DNA of 64,000 nucleotides from Zhengitettix transpicula. Taxonomy: Eukaryota > Arthropoda > Insecta > Orthoptera > Tetrigidae. A program made the position numbers and the translations under genes. Each line of letters begins with the position of its first letter. The first letter of the stretch is position 1. Below the pieces are notes generated by a model that saw only the letters and a list, made by a program, of their open reading frames with translations, did not search any database and had not been told where the DNA came from. The stretch lies in the NCBI GenBank assembly GCA_037074705.1, contig CM073592.1:54482129-54546128 (forward strand), in the 5' to 3' direction. Below, in pieces: positions 61,701 through 64,000 of this stretch.

Positions 61701-64000
61701 CTGTGTTACCAGTGACGTGACATGCAATCACGTTGTTAGCCGATGAACTTTTGCCTACGGATCCCATTGTTGAGATTTTACGAATACCAATATTTTTTAT
61801 TCAAGTATTTAATTAAATCCGCCCATATCGTGGAAAAAGTTCATATTTGACAATATTAAAATTAATGGGAATGTGTTTGAAACGAATTGAGTTATGGTGG
61901 GTTCGAAATTTAATTCCAATGAATGTCCGCGCTTTGTTAATTGCGGAGTTTGCTCCGACAGTTGATCTCTACCGCGATAAAAAAAACCTCTTATTGCAAA
62001 TAACGATAGTTTGTTGCAAAGCAAATAGAACAAAGCTGTATGGACTGCAATATGAGTTCGTAATGGATTTTATGTTTGACTTGCTGCATTTAATCAGTCA
62101 GTTTTGTCAATATAAATTTCTTAAAAAATCTGACAAAATGTGTTAAGAGCGACGAATGAATTTTATTTGCAGTTGTCCTGAATATGATATTACGTACAGA
62201 AGGATTAAGTTTTATATCTTAAATTTATATACAAACGGAATGAGCTTATTCTGTAATCATAACCGCTGATATAAACTATTTCCATGCATTTCTCATCCTA
62301 TCGTATTACTATCCTGTCTCAAGCATCCTCTACATTCAGTTGCAACCATGGAATTGACAACTGTCGTCTTCTTTAAACAAAAAAACGCCATCCTCGAGGA
62401 TTCTTTATTGTGTTACGCAATCACATAACGTCGTTAACAAACGAAACTTTGCATTGACCACCAAATATTTTATATTTTCGGAAAAAAAAAGAAATATAAT
62501 ATTCGCGTAGTGTAACAAAATGAACTAGGCGACTGGAAATCTTGTGGAAAAAGTATATTTTATCATAATCTTATAATGAATAGATAATTTGTGTTTTCTG
62601 GTTGCATTTTAAATTTTAAATGTGAAATGTATTCTGGTCGTCAAAAGATCACTCCTCAAGAAATGCAACCCGGATTACACAATGTCGCTCCACCTCGAAA
62701 GAAGATATGATAGGCCGCTTTTCTAACAGCCTGTTCAACGCGAACTGCAGTTTATCGTTAAATATTGGACATGATACCTATTTTTATGAATAAACATTTA
62801 TAAATCTATGATCACAGAATTATGTTATAGTCTAAATATTTCTGAGATGTGTCCGGATCGACCCCAGTTTGCTATTTTATAATACATATCCGATTGAAAA
62901 AAGTATAGTACATAACTTATGCGATAGTTTTGTAGCTCTGATAAATATATTCTTAGCGAATAACCAATTTAGCTGATTTTATAGTGCCGTTATAAATTAT
63001 TATCAAATTTTCTAGAGTAGGAGTTAAATTTTTATAATATGTACGAATTCTTCCTGTATGTTTTGATTATATTCGTCTATTTGAAGTTAAGGTGTATAAT
63101 TTTAATCTTCACTTTCTCCATCTTAATATTTCAGATGAGGTGTCCGAAACGACATAGTTCGTATCATTTGCGTAGAATAGATTGCAGGAAACCTGTACAA
63201 CATTTTGAATAGAATTACATATTGGAGGAAAAGTTTTGACCCGTGATATGAGGTGTGTTAAGCAAAACTGATTTTATTAGGGGTAAGCTGAATCAACAAT
63301 ATATCGTAGAATAGAGTTTTTATAAAATTTATGAAATAGACATAATTAGTTAAATGTAAATAAATTCAATTTTTCAAGTATATATATGACGCAAATCAAT
63401 TTAATGCAATAATATCAATAAATATCAAACCATATAAATCCGAGTACAAAATCTTGTTTCATCATTGAATGTGCAAAAAGCTGAGCTACCAGTCTTTCTA
63501 GAACTGAGCTGAACAGAGTAGGCAATATTAATTAGGGTTATTCGGTCTCATGTCTATTCAGAGAATGTTTTCTATCCTGACCCTGGTTACTATTCGGAAC
63601 GTTTCCCTAATTCTTCGTGCTACATTTTTGTTTTTGGCCTTTTCTTTCATCTCATCCGTTTCTCTGCCTGACTTCATATGCTCCCCCACTAATAATTAAT
63701 TTTCAACTTATGTTATTAGTAAAGGTTCTTAATTCAGACCGATCTATGCAATGGAAAACCCGGCAATAATATCTACTAAGTATTCGACGCCGTTGACACA
63801 AAATTTCAATTCTAAACTGCTTATTTGCATCGTGGCTCTAAAATTATTTGAAAAAGATTTGGAAAAGTTTACTAAACTTATAATAGCCGCTCTTTTGTAA
63901 CAATATATCAGATTTTTTGAGCCGTTAGGTTAAAAAAATTTCAAGCGAGAGGTCTAAAATAATTAACTCACTTAGAAGTCAGTCTCGAGAATAATTTTAG
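58728..64000. other. Intergenic; CG-bearing patches, no gene recognised
   Basis: Less AT-rich patches at 59.56-59.75, 60.1-60.4 and 61.6-62.0 kb. The 60.15 kb patch contains GCAGGGTGTTCCAGCCCCGAA, a sequence style common at ends of interspersed repeats, with no partner here. The frame at 61528-61767 is listed separately. Confidence 0.35.
61528..61767 (-). CDS. Weak candidate coding exon, MGSVGKSSS...
   Basis: The ATG at 61767 has a good insect start context (AACAATGG). It opens a Ser/Thr/Asn-rich frame of 79 codons in a CG-bearing patch. A possible donor, GATAAA|GTAAAC, follows codon 40. N-terminal MG would suit myristoylation. There is no homology I recognise and no partner exon, so it may be chance. 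Confidence 0.18.
   Translation of the reverse strand: MGSVGKSSSANNVIACHVTGNTASSTLTAATHQSNTKRDKVNDRDEINLPIMHNVYVSLTSASVNHSYSLQNKYNVCIL

Overview
This is a window of nuclear DNA from an animal, almost certainly an insect. It is AT-rich, mostly non-coding and full of repeats. It has one clear multi-exon gene with GT-AG introns, arthropod-style core promoter signals (TATAAA plus a TCAGTG initiator), and decayed non-LTR retrotransposon pieces. Large intergenic spaces and many small foldback and interspersed repeats fit a large-genome insect. My guess is a polyneopteran such as a cockroach, termite or stick insect, but that is inference. I see no bacterial genes, operons, rRNA, convincing tRNA or CRISPR array.

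The one gene I can reconstruct end to end lies on the + strand at 49053-55415. Eleven coding exons join without a break into a 453-residue, 12-helix major facilitator protein of the SLC18B1 type (vesicular polyamine transporter family). Its introns hold TA microsatellites, a hairpin MITE and a GATA-repeat hairpin. The gene sits in a CpG-poor domain (about 48.6-57.3 kb), as expected for a gene body methylated in the germline. A second CpG-poor tract (about 21.9-26 kb) starts at a canonical promoter (TATAAA at 21844, TCAGTG 27 bases on) and a perfect AAG|GTAAGT donor at 22157. I propose it as a distal non-coding first exon, perhaps of the same gene.

A second possible gene is a 174-codon open frame on the minus strand at 42383-42907. 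It has a 13-codon upstream ORF and a longer, less AT-rich leader (to about 43.5 kb). I do not recognise the protein.

The rest is repeat landscape. 0-19 kb: foldback elements, a jockey-like reverse transcriptase fossil (about 8.1-8.3 kb), a non-LTR C-terminal zinc-knuckle fossil (12.25-12.45 kb), and two diverged copies of an unnamed repeat (8.9 and 18.1 kb). 19-21.3 kb: a 221-bp direct repeat. 31.2-32.1 kb: an element with 160-bp terminal inverted repeats. 33.9-38.6 kb: four of the five copies of a ~400-bp interspersed repeat, two of them facing each other. 40-48 kb: more foldbacks. 58.45-58.73 kb: a degraded protein-coding fossil.

The most interesting pattern is a set of dispersed repeats, several of them foldbacks with two converging arms, that carry CTGANGA - small stem - GAAAC. 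This is the conserved core of hammerhead ribozymes, which are known from Penelope-like retroelements.
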